In this document: positions 1 to 10,437 of the stretch, one piece after another
Position numbering within the stretch: position 1 is the stretch's first letter
Layout: each line of letters opens with the position of its first letter
Assembly: GCA_001414485.1 (NCBI GenBank)
Contig: LLEY01000008.1
Span: 434,001 to 498,000 of the forward strand
From: Calycina herbarum
Lineage: Eukaryota; Ascomycota; Leotiomycetes; Helotiales; Pezizellaceae
Length of the DNA stretch: 64,000 nucleotides
Direction of reading: 5' to 3'
Program-made: the position numbers and the translations under genes
Notes under the pieces: generated by a model
What the model was told of the DNA's origin: nothing
What the model saw: the letters and a program-made list of their open reading frames with translations, nothing else
Database searches by the model: none

Positions 1-65
1 AAGAATCTGATAATAGGAGTTAAATATAATTTAATCCTAGTTATTATAGAATAGCTTATAAAATA

Positions 66-498
66 ACGTATATATATAGCGAACCGGCTAAACAAGCGAA
101 CCGGCTAACTGAAAATATATCTAAAATCGCGATTTTAATATTTTAATACCTTTATAAATTGTTGATTAAAAATTTTAAAATTAAAACTTTGATTTTATTA
201 CTATATAAATATAAAAGGTATAAAATATAAGACTAAGGCTAATTTATATTAAAAAGTTATTAAAAGAAGAAGAAAAAAGATAAGATTACAAAGGTATTTT
301 TAAGCGAATCGCTAAGTAAAATTATATAGCGTCTGAAACTTAGAATTCTAAATATATATATAGTAATAAAATTAAAGTTTTAATTTTAAAACTTTTAATT
401 AATAGTTCGTAGAGATATTAAAATATTAAAATCGCGATTTTAGATATATTTTTAGTTAGCCGGTTCGCTTATTTAGCCGGTTCGCTATATATATACGT
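66..498. mobile_element. Non-autonomous MITE with long TIRs, Fot1/pogo-like ends (family B)
   Basis: The two ends are inverted copies of each other over more than 100 bases: the left end (66-~175) matches the reverse complement of the right end (~400-498). Each end begins ACGTATATATATAGCG and carries the unit GCGAACCGGCT twice in tandem. TA dinucleotides flank both ends (64-65 and 499-500), as expected for Tc1/mariner/pogo target-site duplication. There is no coding capacity, and the interior is AT-rich. The same layout, ACGT ends followed by a doubled GCGA-containing unit, recurs in the larger elements at 16772-17448 and 17576-20883. I therefore read this as a short derivative of that broad family. 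It lies just upstream of the chromovirus relic and probably inserted into that element. Confidence 0.75.
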
Positions 499-534
499 TA
501 TATAATTCTAGTACTATATATAGAATTAAGTATA

Positions 535-1430
535 GCTAAGGAATTAGTATTCGTATTTCTTAAGAAAGTAGTTTTGAGATATAGACTATTAGAAGAAATA
601 CTTATAGATAGAGATAAACTCTTTACTTTTAAATTTTAGATTACTCTTATAAAACGATTAGATATAAAAAGAAAGCTTTTTATAGCTTTTTACTCTTAAA
701 TAAATAAAGGAAACGAATAGATAAATTAAGTAGTTAAAATATACTTTTATTATTATATAAACTACTAGTAAAATAATTAGATAGAACTATTACTCTTAGT
801 ATAGTTTACTTATAATAGTTTAGTAATAGAAATAATACTTATTATACTATTCTATACTAACTTCGAGTATAAATTAATAGTATATTAAGAACTACTATCT
901 ACGACTATTAATAATTAGCTTACTTATATTTAGATCTTAAAAATTAAAAGGTTATATAAAGAACTAGTAGAAGACTTATAGTTTATAGCTAAAAGAAATA
1001 TATACTACTATAACAAACGACGTAGTTAAGAGCTAATACTAAAAGAGAGAGATAAAGTCTACTTAGTATAGAAGACTAAGTAATAAATTAGATTATAAAA
1101 AACTTAGACTATTTAAAATTAAATATATTAAAAGATCTTTAAATTATAAACTAGTACTACTAAGAATAATAAATATCTATCTAGTATTCTATATATTCTT
1201 ACTTAAATCAGTACTATTAAGAGTACTACTAGCTCCTCTTATAGAAATTCAACTAGTAAACCTAAACGTTAAGTACGAAGTTAAGAGGATTCTTAACTAT
1301 AAACTTATTAAAGAATAAGTTAAGTACTTAATTAAATAGTTAGATTATCTATACTTAGAGAATACTTAAGAACTAAGAAGTAATCTTAACTATTACTTAG
1401 AGGAACTTTAGAAATTCTACTAGTAAAACC
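535..1430 (+). pseudogene. RIP-destroyed Ty3/gypsy chromovirus integrase C-terminal part plus chromodomain
   Basis: A conceptual translation broken by many TAA/TAG stops still follows the 3' part of a gypsy polyprotein. The integrase region starts near 575 with a DRDKLFT-like motif, then a remnant of the HPQTDGQTE stretch, an F-x-YNS motif near 816 and a KVYLV-type motif near 1050. After a frame change there is a chromodomain-like run at about 1318-1425, where YL-K-stop-LDYLYLENT-stop-E matches the YLVKW...ENTWE pattern. Tryptophan codons have become stops, which fits TGG to TAG/TAA change by RIP. Reverse transcriptase and Gag are not in the window upstream. The LTR at 2081-2502 sits in the right place to be its 3' LTR. 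The gene is dead. Confidence 0.7.
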
Positions 1431-2080
1431 TAGGTTTATTTATATCTTATAGTCTAAAGGAAAAGCTTTAAAGAAGGCTAGGTTAAGACCTATCTCGGAT
1501 TAAGAACTAGTAGGAATAGATAGAGCTGCTAAATAAGTAATCTCTATCTCTTACTACTCTTGTTTCTCTCTTTCTTTCTCTTCCTTCTCTTTCTTTTCTA
1601 CCTCTTTAGTAGTGTCGAGTTTATTAAGAAAACGAAGCTCTTAATAAGATATTTTATACTACCTTTCTTTTAGAAAGGCCTTCTACTTTCGTAACCGTAG
1701 AATCCTTGCTATCGCCTCCTTCTCCTCTCTCTCTAGCTTCTTCTCTTATCTTTTAATAGAGGCCTAGTCGCTAGTACGAGGAACGTTCTTCTCCTAGGCG
1801 TCGTTAGTCCTATTATATTTTAACTTTAACTAAACGTATTTAGAATATTAAAAGGATTAAGAGGAATTAATAAAATATCTATACTTTTAAGAAGCATAGT
1901 AAGAACATAGTAATATTTTATTATAAACTATTTTAATACTTTTTATAAGAAGTAATTATTCTTCTTTCTTCTTCTATATAAGATAGGATATAATAAAAGG
2001 AAAGGATACTACTAGTACTCTAACCGAGTTTCTTAGCTTATACTTAAGCGTAAGAATACGCTAAGCTAAGAAGGGGATAG

Positions 2081-2502
2081 TATTATAAATCACGATATAT
2101 ATAGTAAGTAGTTTAAACAACGCTTTAATAGAATAAGATATAATATCTAAGAAATAGAAGGTAATATAAGAGGGAATTAGTAATATAAAGGTATTTAGAT
2201 ATTCTAGGATCTTACTATTAGATAACTATTAGAAGTTATATAATAGATTCTATTAGATCTTATAAGAGATCTATAGAGATCTAGATAATACGAAGGGTTC
2301 TATATATATACTAGCACGTCTGCTACCTAGATAGAAGCTTCGTACTTAACTTTAGTTATTAATCTTATTATCTTATTTAATATCTTTAATATAAGTAACG
2401 AGTTCACTTCTAAGTAAACAACCCGGTATATCTCTACTTCTTACTATATACTAACTTTCGAGACTTAGTTACCTTTGTTTAGTTTATTTAAGTTTCGTTA
2501 TA
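2081..2502 (+). repeat. LTR copy, probable 3' LTR of the chromovirus relic
   Basis: This starts TATTATAAATCACG (the RIP form of TGTTACGAATCACG, see 5057) and ends GTTTCGTTATA. It aligns along its length with the LTR at 5057-5520. A purine-rich run (AAGAAGGGGATAG) lies just before the start and suits a polypurine tract, which puts LTR sense on the + strand and fits a 3' LTR downstream of the integrase relic. Just after it, at about 2503-2543, is an end of another family-B DNA transposon (two copies of CGACTCGCTT, then AACACGT followed by TA). Confidence 0.7.
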
Positions 2503-2755
2503 AGACGACTCGCTTAGATAGGCGACTCGCTTATAAAACACGTTATTCTTCTCTAAGATTAAGAACTTTCTCTCTCTATTATTCGGTTCGCGGCGAGTAG
2601 AAGTAGCTTCAATATTAGGCTCTTCTTAGGTTAACGAATAGAGGCTCTCTATATAACGATATTCTATACGCTTTAAGATACTAGTAAACTTAAAGAGCTT
2701 CTCTTTATTTTACCTAGAGCCGCGTGTAACCTACGTATCCGAGTAGAGAATAGTA

Positions 2756-3203
2756 TATAACGAAACCTAAACTCTCTATTAAAGATAATCGTTTCAACGG
2801 TTAGTATATAGATAAGAAGTACTAACGCGATATATTATTTACTTAGAAGTAAACTCGTTACTAAAGCTTTTAAAGATATTAAATAAGATAATAAGATTAA
2901 TAACTAAAGTTAAATATAAAGCTTTTATCTAGATAGTAGACGTGCTAGTATATATAGAACTCTTTATACTACCTAGATTCCTATATAAGCCTAGATCCCT
3001 AGATCTCTATAGATCCTCTATAGAATCTAAGAGGATCTACTACGTAACTTCTAATAGTTATCTAATAGTAAGATCCTAGAATACTTAAATACCTTTTATA
3101 TTACTGATTCTCTCTAGTATTATCTTCTATTTCCTAGATATTATATCTTATTCTATTAGAGCGCCGTCTAAACTACTTATTATATATAACGTGATTTGTA
3201 ATA
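2756..3203 (-). repeat. Inverted LTR copy
   Basis: This is the reverse complement of the LTR family at 2081-2502 and 5057-5520. Read on the - strand it starts at 3203 with TATTACAAATCACG and ends at 2756 with GTTTCGTTATA. Together with 2081-2502 it forms a large inverted repeat with about 250 bases between the arms. The spacer (2546-2755) is less AT-rich and was not identified. Heavy transition mutation is visible throughout the arm. Confidence 0.65.
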
Positions 3204-4978
3204 TAGTAGTCTATACTACTGCCTTTATAGAGGTCTTGTTTTAGTTGTTTTTTCGTCTCTTTAAAGCGTGTATTATAGAGTCTAGAGAGTCTATTAGTTT
3301 AGAAGTTCGAGGTCTTTTACTAGTCTACTAATTACAGCCTTTGCTATCTTTGTCTTTAGCTATAATAGTAAATAAGAGAGGTAGTATTATATAAAAAAGA
3401 GAGTGGTTTTAGATACTAAGACATAAGTATAAGAAATAGTACTACGTTCCGTGTCTACTAGAAGATAGCGTAGAGAGAGACTAGAATAACCGAGCGAGCA
3501 GAGAAAGAGGTAGTACTAGCGAGGTAGTATTTTTCTAACTAGCTATTTCCTAGAATTAGAATAGTAGAAAAGTTCAGCTTCTCTACCTTCTATAGTTAGA
3601 ATATCTAGTATCCGGTCTTAAAACTACGAGGTCTTTCTACTATTAGATATATAAGTAAAGGTCTATATTCTATTAAAGCTTATATAGAGAGATAACTCTA
3701 AGATTAGACCTGCTCTATTACTACTATAATAGGCTTATAGCTAGGATCTTTGATATTCAGATCTATAAGACTATAAGTAAGACTATTAAAGAGAGAAGTA
3801 ATAAGTAAAATAATAGATTAAGAATAGAATAATTAAAGAAACGAAATAATAAGATACTTAGTAGATTAAAAGATCTAGTAAGAAGAATAATTTTAGATAT
3901 AAAGTATTTAAAAGCTATTATAAAAGTTTAAAACTTCGAAACCTCGACTCTCTTACTTAATATAGCTACTTAGGTAGTACTTGAATTTATACTCTTATAA
4001 CTAGATAAAATAAGCTAACTATCGTCTTTGAAGAATATCTATCTACTATAGTATAAGTTAGCTTATATAGAAAATTAGAGAGAGAGATAAGACTAATATT
4101 AAAATAAGATAGACTAGGCGTAGTATATAGAAGACGGAAAAGAAAGGACTATAAGTAAGAGTAAAGATAGTAAGGTAAGAGAGTTATAACCGAAGTAGAA
4201 GAGAAGAGAGAGAGTTCTTATAGACGACGTTAGAAAGCAGCGTCGAAGCGAAGTAAGTACGTCTTATAGAAAGTAGCGACGTATAAGCCTACGCGTTATC
4301 TAAACGAGTACTACTAAACTTATCTAAGTAGACTTCTTAGAACCTACGCCTTACTAACCGTCTTACGGAATACTAAAGATACGTTTAAGAAGGTCTAATA
4401 TATCTTATATAAAGGTTAAACCAGGTCTAAAAAAGCCGTTCTTTTATATATAAAAGTTAATATAGTTTCTTACTTTACTCTATCTTATTAAGCTCTTATA
4501 AGTTTAAGAGACTATAATATAGTATCTCCTACTTCTACTTAGTAAGAAAGCGCTATTATTTCTATAATTAGAGAATCTTTTATATAGCTTCTTCTTAAAT
4601 CTTATAAGTAGTCTTCTTCTCTTATTATAATCGCTGCTTCTAAGTATTAAGAGATTTCTACTCAAAGGTTAAGAGTATTCGGTTTTGTTTCTCGACGTTA
4701 TAGAGCTTACTCTTCCTAGTATATTCGGAGTACTTAGAACTACTAGCGATACTAACGTAATAATAACTAGTCTTTACTCGAGTATATTAAGTATAGAGAA
4801 TTATTTCACGTTCTAATCGTTTAATTTAAAAGACGTTTAGAATTCTATATTATTTAAGTCTATCTTTATAAATAGGTATTAATAATATAATAGAAGAAAG
4901 AGAAGGCTGTCTACCTTCTAATAATATTTCTTAGGTTATACTTAAGCGTAGAGACACGCTAGTCTAAGAAGAGAATAG
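3204..4978. other. AT-rich, RIP-like sequence without recognisable element
   Basis: No open frame or recognisable protein motif was found on either strand. The stretch has the same stop-rich, AT-rich texture as the neighbouring transposon relics. A short imperfect palindrome near 4930-4970 is also present just before the LTR at 2081, so at least the last ~50 bases are the 3' internal end of an LTR element. Confidence 0.5.
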
Positions 4979-5883
4979 TATTATAAATCATAGAATATAG
5001 TAAGTAGTTTAGACAGCGCTCTAATAGAATAAGATATAATATCTAGAGAATAGAAGTGTTACGAATCACGAATACGTAGTAAGTAGTTTAAACAGCGCTC
5101 TAATAGAACAAGGCACGACATCTAGGAAAGGAAGGTAACACAGGAGGAAATCAGTAGTGCAGAAGGCATTTGAGGGTTTCAGGATCTCACTGTTGTAAGA
5201 ATGTTGGAAGTCACGTGCGGTCACGTGACGTGATCGCTCGCATCGCCCTGATCGCCGTAATCGCGAGCGACGCGAGCGATGCGAGCGATGAAAGCGATGT
5301 ACTTAGAGAACGAAGGTTCTATATAAGACTAACACGTCTGCTATTAGATAGGAGCTTCGTGCTTAACTTTAGTTATTAATCTTATTATCTTATTTAACAT
5401 CTTTGATATAAGTAACGAGTTCACTTCTAAGTAAACAACCTAGCGTATCTGTACTTCTTACCTATATACTAATCTTCGAGACTTAGTTCTCTTTGTTTAG
5501 TTCGTTTAAGTCTCGTTATAAGAAGGTAATATAAGAGGAAATTAATAATACGAAAGATATTTAAGAGTTTTAGAATCTTACTATTATAAGACTATTAGAA
5601 GTTATATACGGTTATATAACGTAATCGCGAGTAATATAAGCGATATAAGCGATATAAGTAATATACTTAGAAAACGAAGGTTCTATATAAGACTAGTACG
5701 TCTACTATTAAATAGAAGCTTTATACTTAACTTTAGTTATTAATCTTATTACTTTACTTTAATATCTTTAATATAAGTAACGAGTTTACTTCTAAGTAAA
5801 TACTATATAATAGTTATCTTCTTTATCTATATATTAACCGTTGAACTCGATATCTTTATAAATTAGATACCGGTTTCGTTATA
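4979..5883 (+). repeat. Older LTR, split by a younger LTR insertion
   Basis: The outer LTR begins at 4979 (TATTATAAATCA) and breaks at 5056. It resumes at about 5526 and ends near 5883 (GGTTTCGTTATA). The resumed part aligns base for base with 5152-5440 of the inserted copy but with C-to-T and G-to-A changes almost everywhere the two differ. The last ~70 bases are more divergent, suggesting a different subfamily. The purine-rich run before 4979 matches that before 2081. Confidence 0.75.
5057..5520 (+). mobile_element. Solo LTR (464 bp) with 5-bp target duplication AGAAG
   Basis: This starts TGTTACGAATCACG and ends TCTCGTTATA, where the expected terminal CA has mutated to TA. AGAAG occurs directly on both sides (5052-5056 and 5521-5525), which is the 5-bp target duplication of an LTR-element integrase. 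No internal retroelement sequence is present, so it is a solo LTR left by LTR-LTR recombination. Its middle (5140-5330) keeps normal GC content, including tandem 9-base GCGAGCGAY units at about 5260-5300, and is clearly less RIP-mutated than the LTR around it. An open frame at 5170-5379 is only a by-product of this GC-richer stretch. Confidence 0.85.
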
Positions 5884-6019
5884 CTAATAACTATAGATTA
5901 ATCTTAGAGAGATTAATCTTAGATTTATCTAAGATAAAGTCTTCTCTTAGATATAGTTGTTTCCTAGCTTAGATCTAGCTTCTTCTTCCTTCTCTAGCTT
6001 ACTTAAGTCTACTTTCTTA

Positions 6020-6900
6020 TAAACTCTTAGCTATAGACAGGACTTGATATAATAGCCGACTTCTCTATAGTTATAACACGTGTTAGTAGAGAGGTAAATA
6101 CTAGCTATATAAGTAGGAATTTCTTAAGAACGTGTAGCTATAGCCGTAGCTGTAGCTATAGTAGATAAATACTTACTTATATATATTCTAGTTTTTTCTT
6201 CTATAATATCTCATAGGTCGTTATTAACGCTACTTATAAGAGTATAAAAGAGGTCTATATCTCTCTTAGCTTAAAGTCTAATAATAGTAAAGGCTTATTA
6301 GAGGTTAATAGTTAACTTATTAAAAAGGTTATTAATTCTATCTTATTTTAGAGCTTTAGACTCGTCTACTAGCTTCTAGAACTTTGCTTGAAACTCGTAG
6401 AACGTCTCTTAAGCTATTCGTAGCTCTTAGTACTTCTTATAAGCTTTGTTATAAATATATAAACTAATTATAATATTATAGAGATAAGCTAGTATCTTAT
6501 TATAAGTAGTAAATCAGTTATTAGTATTAAACTTATATTTTAGATAAATATAATTATATACTTAGCTAGTAGTAGCGCGATATACTAGGTTTATCTTTGT
6601 TTTCTTAGACTCGAAGTAGTTAGTATTAATATATAGCTTTACTATAATTTTAGTCTTCTAGGTATTATATATAATCTAGTTATCTTCTATTATAAAGGTT
6701 CGTAGGTTCTCGATTCTACTAGTCTTCTTAGAAGACTAAGTAGTAGAAGTAGATTAGGTAACCTTTTTAGCTTTTAGCTCTATAGAGGTATATTTATAGC
6801 GTATATATATTTCTACTTTTTAAAAAGTAGATCTAGATCTAGTATTAACTTTAAAGTAGTAGATCTTATTTATAAGAGTAGTTATTATTTAAAGGATTTA
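6020..6900 (-). pseudogene. RIP-destroyed retrotransposon Gag with ruined CCHC zinc knuckle
   Basis: The - strand translation, with several stops, resembles fungal retrotransposon Gag. A helical domain at about 6290-6740 includes motifs such as YRATT and FYEFQAKF, and is followed towards 6037 by a zinc-knuckle relic. At 6078-6037 the frame reads C-Y-N-Y-R-E-V-G-Y-Y-I-K-S-C. This is the CX2CX4HX4C spacing with the second Cys and the His both changed to Tyr, each explained by one or two RIP-type transitions. Retroviral-type Gag packages element RNA; this copy is dead. No reverse transcriptase or integrase was recognised between it and the LTR at 5883, so the source may be a gag-only element or a rearranged one. 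Confidence 0.6.
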
Positions 6901-7329
6901 TTATAAGATATTATTAATAGAAAGAGAAGAAGATAACTTAGTTACTACTATAGAAGAGCTAGTAGTAGCTTTACTAGTAGATAGTAGTAGTAGTACTATA
7001 GCTTAGTATAAGGTCTTAGCTTTTTAAGAGCTAGTATTAATAGTAGATAGAAGGTTATACTCTTCGTCGAATAGCTTATTAAGCTAGCTAAGAGAGAAGC
7101 GTCGAAGCTTATTACTACGTATAAAAAGATTCGTTATAAAGTAAATATATATGTTTTTTCGTTTATAAATAGTATTATTAGTTTTAGGATATTTATATAC
7201 CTTTCTAGATAAGAGTAAGAGTTTAGTTTTAGTATAATAGCTCTCTATAAATATACTAAAAGAAGTACTTATAGAATAGTACTTATATTCGAGGAAAACT
7301 AAACTAAAGAGAGAAGAGAAGAGTTAGTA

Positions 7330-8688
7330 CGAAAGAGAGTCTTAGTAAATCAAGGTTACTCTCTATGTTTTCTACTATTACTAAGATATCTAAAATAGAT
7401 ATAGTTTATATACTACTTTAATACTCTACTAATAAGTTTATCTACTCTTCTATAATCTAACCTTTTCAAGCCTCTTTAGAAGAGAGTCTATATACTTATT
7501 AAAGTTCTCTACTGTGATTTTATTCTTCTAAATATTAAGAACTGTCTCTTAGAGGTCTTTTAAAGACTATCTACTATACGGTTTCCTATTCTAGAGCCTT
7601 TGTTTTAAGATCCTCTATACGTTTTCAATTAGATTTAAATCTAGAGAAGAAGAAGGCTATTTAATTAAGTATATAAAGTATTCTATCTATACTTTATTAT
7701 AGAGTTCTTAATTCTTCTTTATATTCTTCTTTCTATATATTCTACTCTCGTTTTTAACTATAAAGTAGTCTTCGTCTATATAAAATACCTCTATATTCTA
7801 GCTATATTTCTTCTTATAAATATCTTCTAACAGCCTCTATAAGATCTAGTCCTCGTACTTCTTTTGTATAAACCTCTTTTCTTCTTCTTCTATTAATAAA
7901 AACACGAGCTAGCTCTTGAAGTTATACCCGATAACAGCTATGTAATATAAGGAAGTTCAGCTGCTTATAAACTTGAATTAATTATAATTAAGCTTTCGTC
8001 GTTCTCCTCGTTTTCGTAAGATCTTTAGACGTCGGCGTATATTTAATTAGATCGTAGTTTCGTTGTAATAAAGGCTCTTACGCTAGTACTCTTTTAGCCG
8101 GTTCTAATTTATAATTAAGAAGATATATCGTTTAAGTTACGTAGCTTATAAGAGAAAGAGCTTATAATTAGAGACGTAATAGTAATATCTACGACGAGCG
8201 AAGGTAGCTAGTATTATATTATTATAGGCTTTAATACTATATATTCGCGCGATCTCTTAAAAAGAAAAGGCTCGCCGGTTAAAGTAGCTAGTTATCTACT
8301 TAATTATATTCTCTACCTTCTCGTCTAAGATAATAGAATATCTACTAGTTCTCTCTTTACTAGTACGTCGATTAGAAGGTCGTTGCTTAAGCTATTTAAT
8401 AGCAGTAGTACGAGGAATATTAACTAGCTCTACTACTTCGCTTTAAGAATAGCCTCGCTTAATAAGACAACGGAATCGTATACGCTATAGTGTTTCGTAT
8501 TCTTTATAAGCTGTTTTACGTTTAACGTAGTCTATAGTTAATAAATTAGATAGTATAGAAGCTATAGAAGCTATAGTAGAAGCTATAAAGAGAATAAGTA
8601 TTAGAAAAGAGAAGATACTAGGATAGCGTAGTACTAAGCTTACTATCTTATAAGAGAGGTAACTTTAATATCTTAAGACTCTCTTTCG
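7330..8688 (-). mobile_element. Complete but dead Tc1/mariner element (1.36 kb)
   Basis: The ends are inverted repeats starting CGAAAGAGAGTCTTA, each flanked by TA (7328-7329 and 8689-8690). The length, TIRs and TA duplication are those of Tc1/mariner. The transposase lies on the - strand from about 8540 to 7440. Near the start is a helix-turn-helix region (RGYS-stop-SEVVELVN ... IPRTTA). Near the end is the hallmark run S-L-D-L-N-L-I-E-N-V-stop-R-I-L-K (about 7655-7610), the relic of SPDLNPIENVWRILK with Trp turned into a stop. Many other stops show that it is inactive. It separates the Gag relic from sequence near 8700. Confidence 0.85.
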
Positions 8689-8690
8689 TA

Positions 8691-9410
8691 TACTCTGTCT
8701 CTATTTATATATACTAAACGAGACTTCGGTAGAACCTCGGCACGTGATCCGGCCTCGGTCACGTAATCTAGGTATATATAACTAGGACTATTATAATAAG
8801 AATATATTAGATCTATAATAAGAGCTATAATAAGAGTATAAGTACTAAGAGGCTTCTTATAGCTTCTTATAATTACTAAGTAATCTCTTTTCTCTAGGTA
8901 TATAAACTATATTATCTTAGTATAGAACTATAGCTTTAAATTCTCGAATATATATATATATATATACTCTTATATCTTTGTCTTTAGTTATAGATTATAA
9001 TAAGATCTATTTAACTAAATCTAATAGTATAAATTCTAATTTCTAAAGAATAACCGAGCTTATTTACTTAAACTTAAATCTTTATATATACTTAACTTAG
9101 CTATTAATCTTATTACTTTACTTTAATATTTTAATAAGTTTATTTCTAAGTAAATATACTAATATATCTATACTTCTTATTTATATACTAATCTTCGAAA
9201 CTTAGTTACCTTTGTTTAGTTTATTTAAGTTTCGTTATACTACTATTTAGAGTATATTATACTACTTTTTATCTAAAACTATAAAGCTTATAATATTAAC
9301 TATTAAAACTAGTATATTAAAAGTCTTTATAAAGATAAGTAGTTAAATAAGACTTAGACTAGGTCTTATAATTTTATAAGAATAGTAGAGTATTTATAAG
9401 CTAGAGATGC
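8691..9410. repeat. AT-rich relic with partial LTR (about 9079-9237)
   Basis: Positions 9079-9237 match the last third of the LTR family (compare 5355-5520), again in a heavily AT-shifted form ending TTTCGTTATA. The remaining sequence is stop-rich and unassigned. A short TA microsatellite lies near 8946-8966. A less mutated patch around 8720-8770 holds two copies of a CACGTRAT motif. The AT-rich block ends abruptly near 9410. Confidence 0.55.
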
Positions 9411-9603
9411 TGGAATATAATAATATATTTATTACTGCACCTAGTTCAAGCGCCGCTTTGCATAGCAGCTCGTTCATCGGCGAATAATTTGACCGACGTA
9501 CGAACTTTCCGAGGTCAATTCGCACAGAAGCGCCAATCGCAACGTCTGTCACAGCTTACATTCTTGCGCCGCCGCAGTCAACAAGGAATACGAATATGTA
9601 GCA

Positions 9604-10437
9604 ATGTCTCAGCAAGATTCGTCCCCCAAGGCTAAGCCTAAGCACTTGAGAGAACCTCCTCCGGCTCTATTCCTCGGTCCTCCTTCTCAAAATGCCTCTC
9701 ATGTCTCCCTTCCAGGTATTCCCTCGACAATTCCTCCTGTTGTAACTTCGAACCCCTCTACTTTAAATACTACACGCCCTCCAATGGCTCAGCAAAGACC
9801 TCAGCGTGTACGAGGACTCGAATCACCCGCAGATGCCATAGCCGGGCCTTCGTTACCACGTACAGCACTTCCTAGACAACAACAGGAATCAGAGGGAAAG
9901 AAGCAGGCTGATAGAACGGATGCGTTATGGGCAGAGATGCAGGGGACTTTAGAGGAGGTGGAGCTTAGTGCTGTAAATGGGACACACGTTTTTGGACCTG
10001 AGCATGGGAAGGCACTGGATGAATTAAGGTCGGCACAAATTGGCCTGGCGCAAGCTTGGGCTAGAAGTGAGGCAGATGAAGTCGTGGAAAGCGGCGACAA
10101 GGAAAGCAAAGGAAAATTTACACTGGGAAGTGAAGGAAGAAGCGCTTTGGATACAATGGGTAGCACTGCAGCCGGAAGTCTACGACCTGGCAGTAGTAGT
10201 GGAGGGGTTGCTGCCGAGAGGCTTGGGGACAAGTTGGAGGAAGAAACAGAGGCGGATATAATATTGGCCCGCAGAAGGAGAGAAGCCAATGACCGATATT
10301 TTCAACGGGTCAACGCTGGAGTTTTGGATGTGGTGGCCAAACTCGAAGAAGTTGCTGGGGCTATGAGAGCAGTAGAGGCAGAGTCTCGAGATATATGGGG
10401 GGAAAGTGAATCGGCGGGAACGAGTATTCATGATTAA
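9604..10437 (+). CDS. Conserved-looking hypothetical protein, proline-rich N-terminus and coiled-coil C-terminus
   Basis: This is a single-exon frame of 277 residues starting at ATG 9604 and ending in TAA. Residues 1-95 are rich in Pro, Ser and Gln and look disordered. Residues ~100-160 form a charged helical stretch with DALWAEMQ and ELRSAQIGLAQAWA. Residues ~160-215 are Gly/Ser-rich. Residues ~216-270 form a heptad-like coiled coil beginning ILARRRREAND and running to RDIWGES. There is no signal peptide or membrane segment. GC and codon use are normal although the gene begins only about 200 bases after the RIP block. I do not recognise the family. The helical C-terminus would suit a small complex subunit, but that is a guess. 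A 162-residue antisense frame overlaps it and is taken as a shadow. Confidence 0.75.
   Translation: MSQQDSSPKAKPKHLREPPPALFLGPPSQNASHVSLPGIPSTIPPVVTSNPSTLNTTRPPMAQQRPQRVRGLESPADAIAGPSLPRTALPRQQQESEGKKQADRTDALWAEMQGTLEEVELSAVNGTHVFGPEHGKALDELRSAQIGLAQAWARSEADEVVESGDKESKGKFTLGSEGRSALDTMGSTAAGSLRPGSSSGGVAAERLGDKLEEETEADIILARRRREANDRYFQRVNAGVLDVVAKLEEVAGAMRAVEAESRDIWGESESAGTSIHD

Noticed and set aside
5170..5379. 69-codon + strand frame with SDASDASDESD repeat
   Set aside because: It lies wholly inside the solo LTR, and the repeat is the translated 9-base GCGAGCGAY tandem unit.
9801..10289. 162-codon - strand frame
   Set aside because: Antisense shadow of the coiled-coil gene at 9604-10437; Ser/Leu/Ala-rich with no motif.
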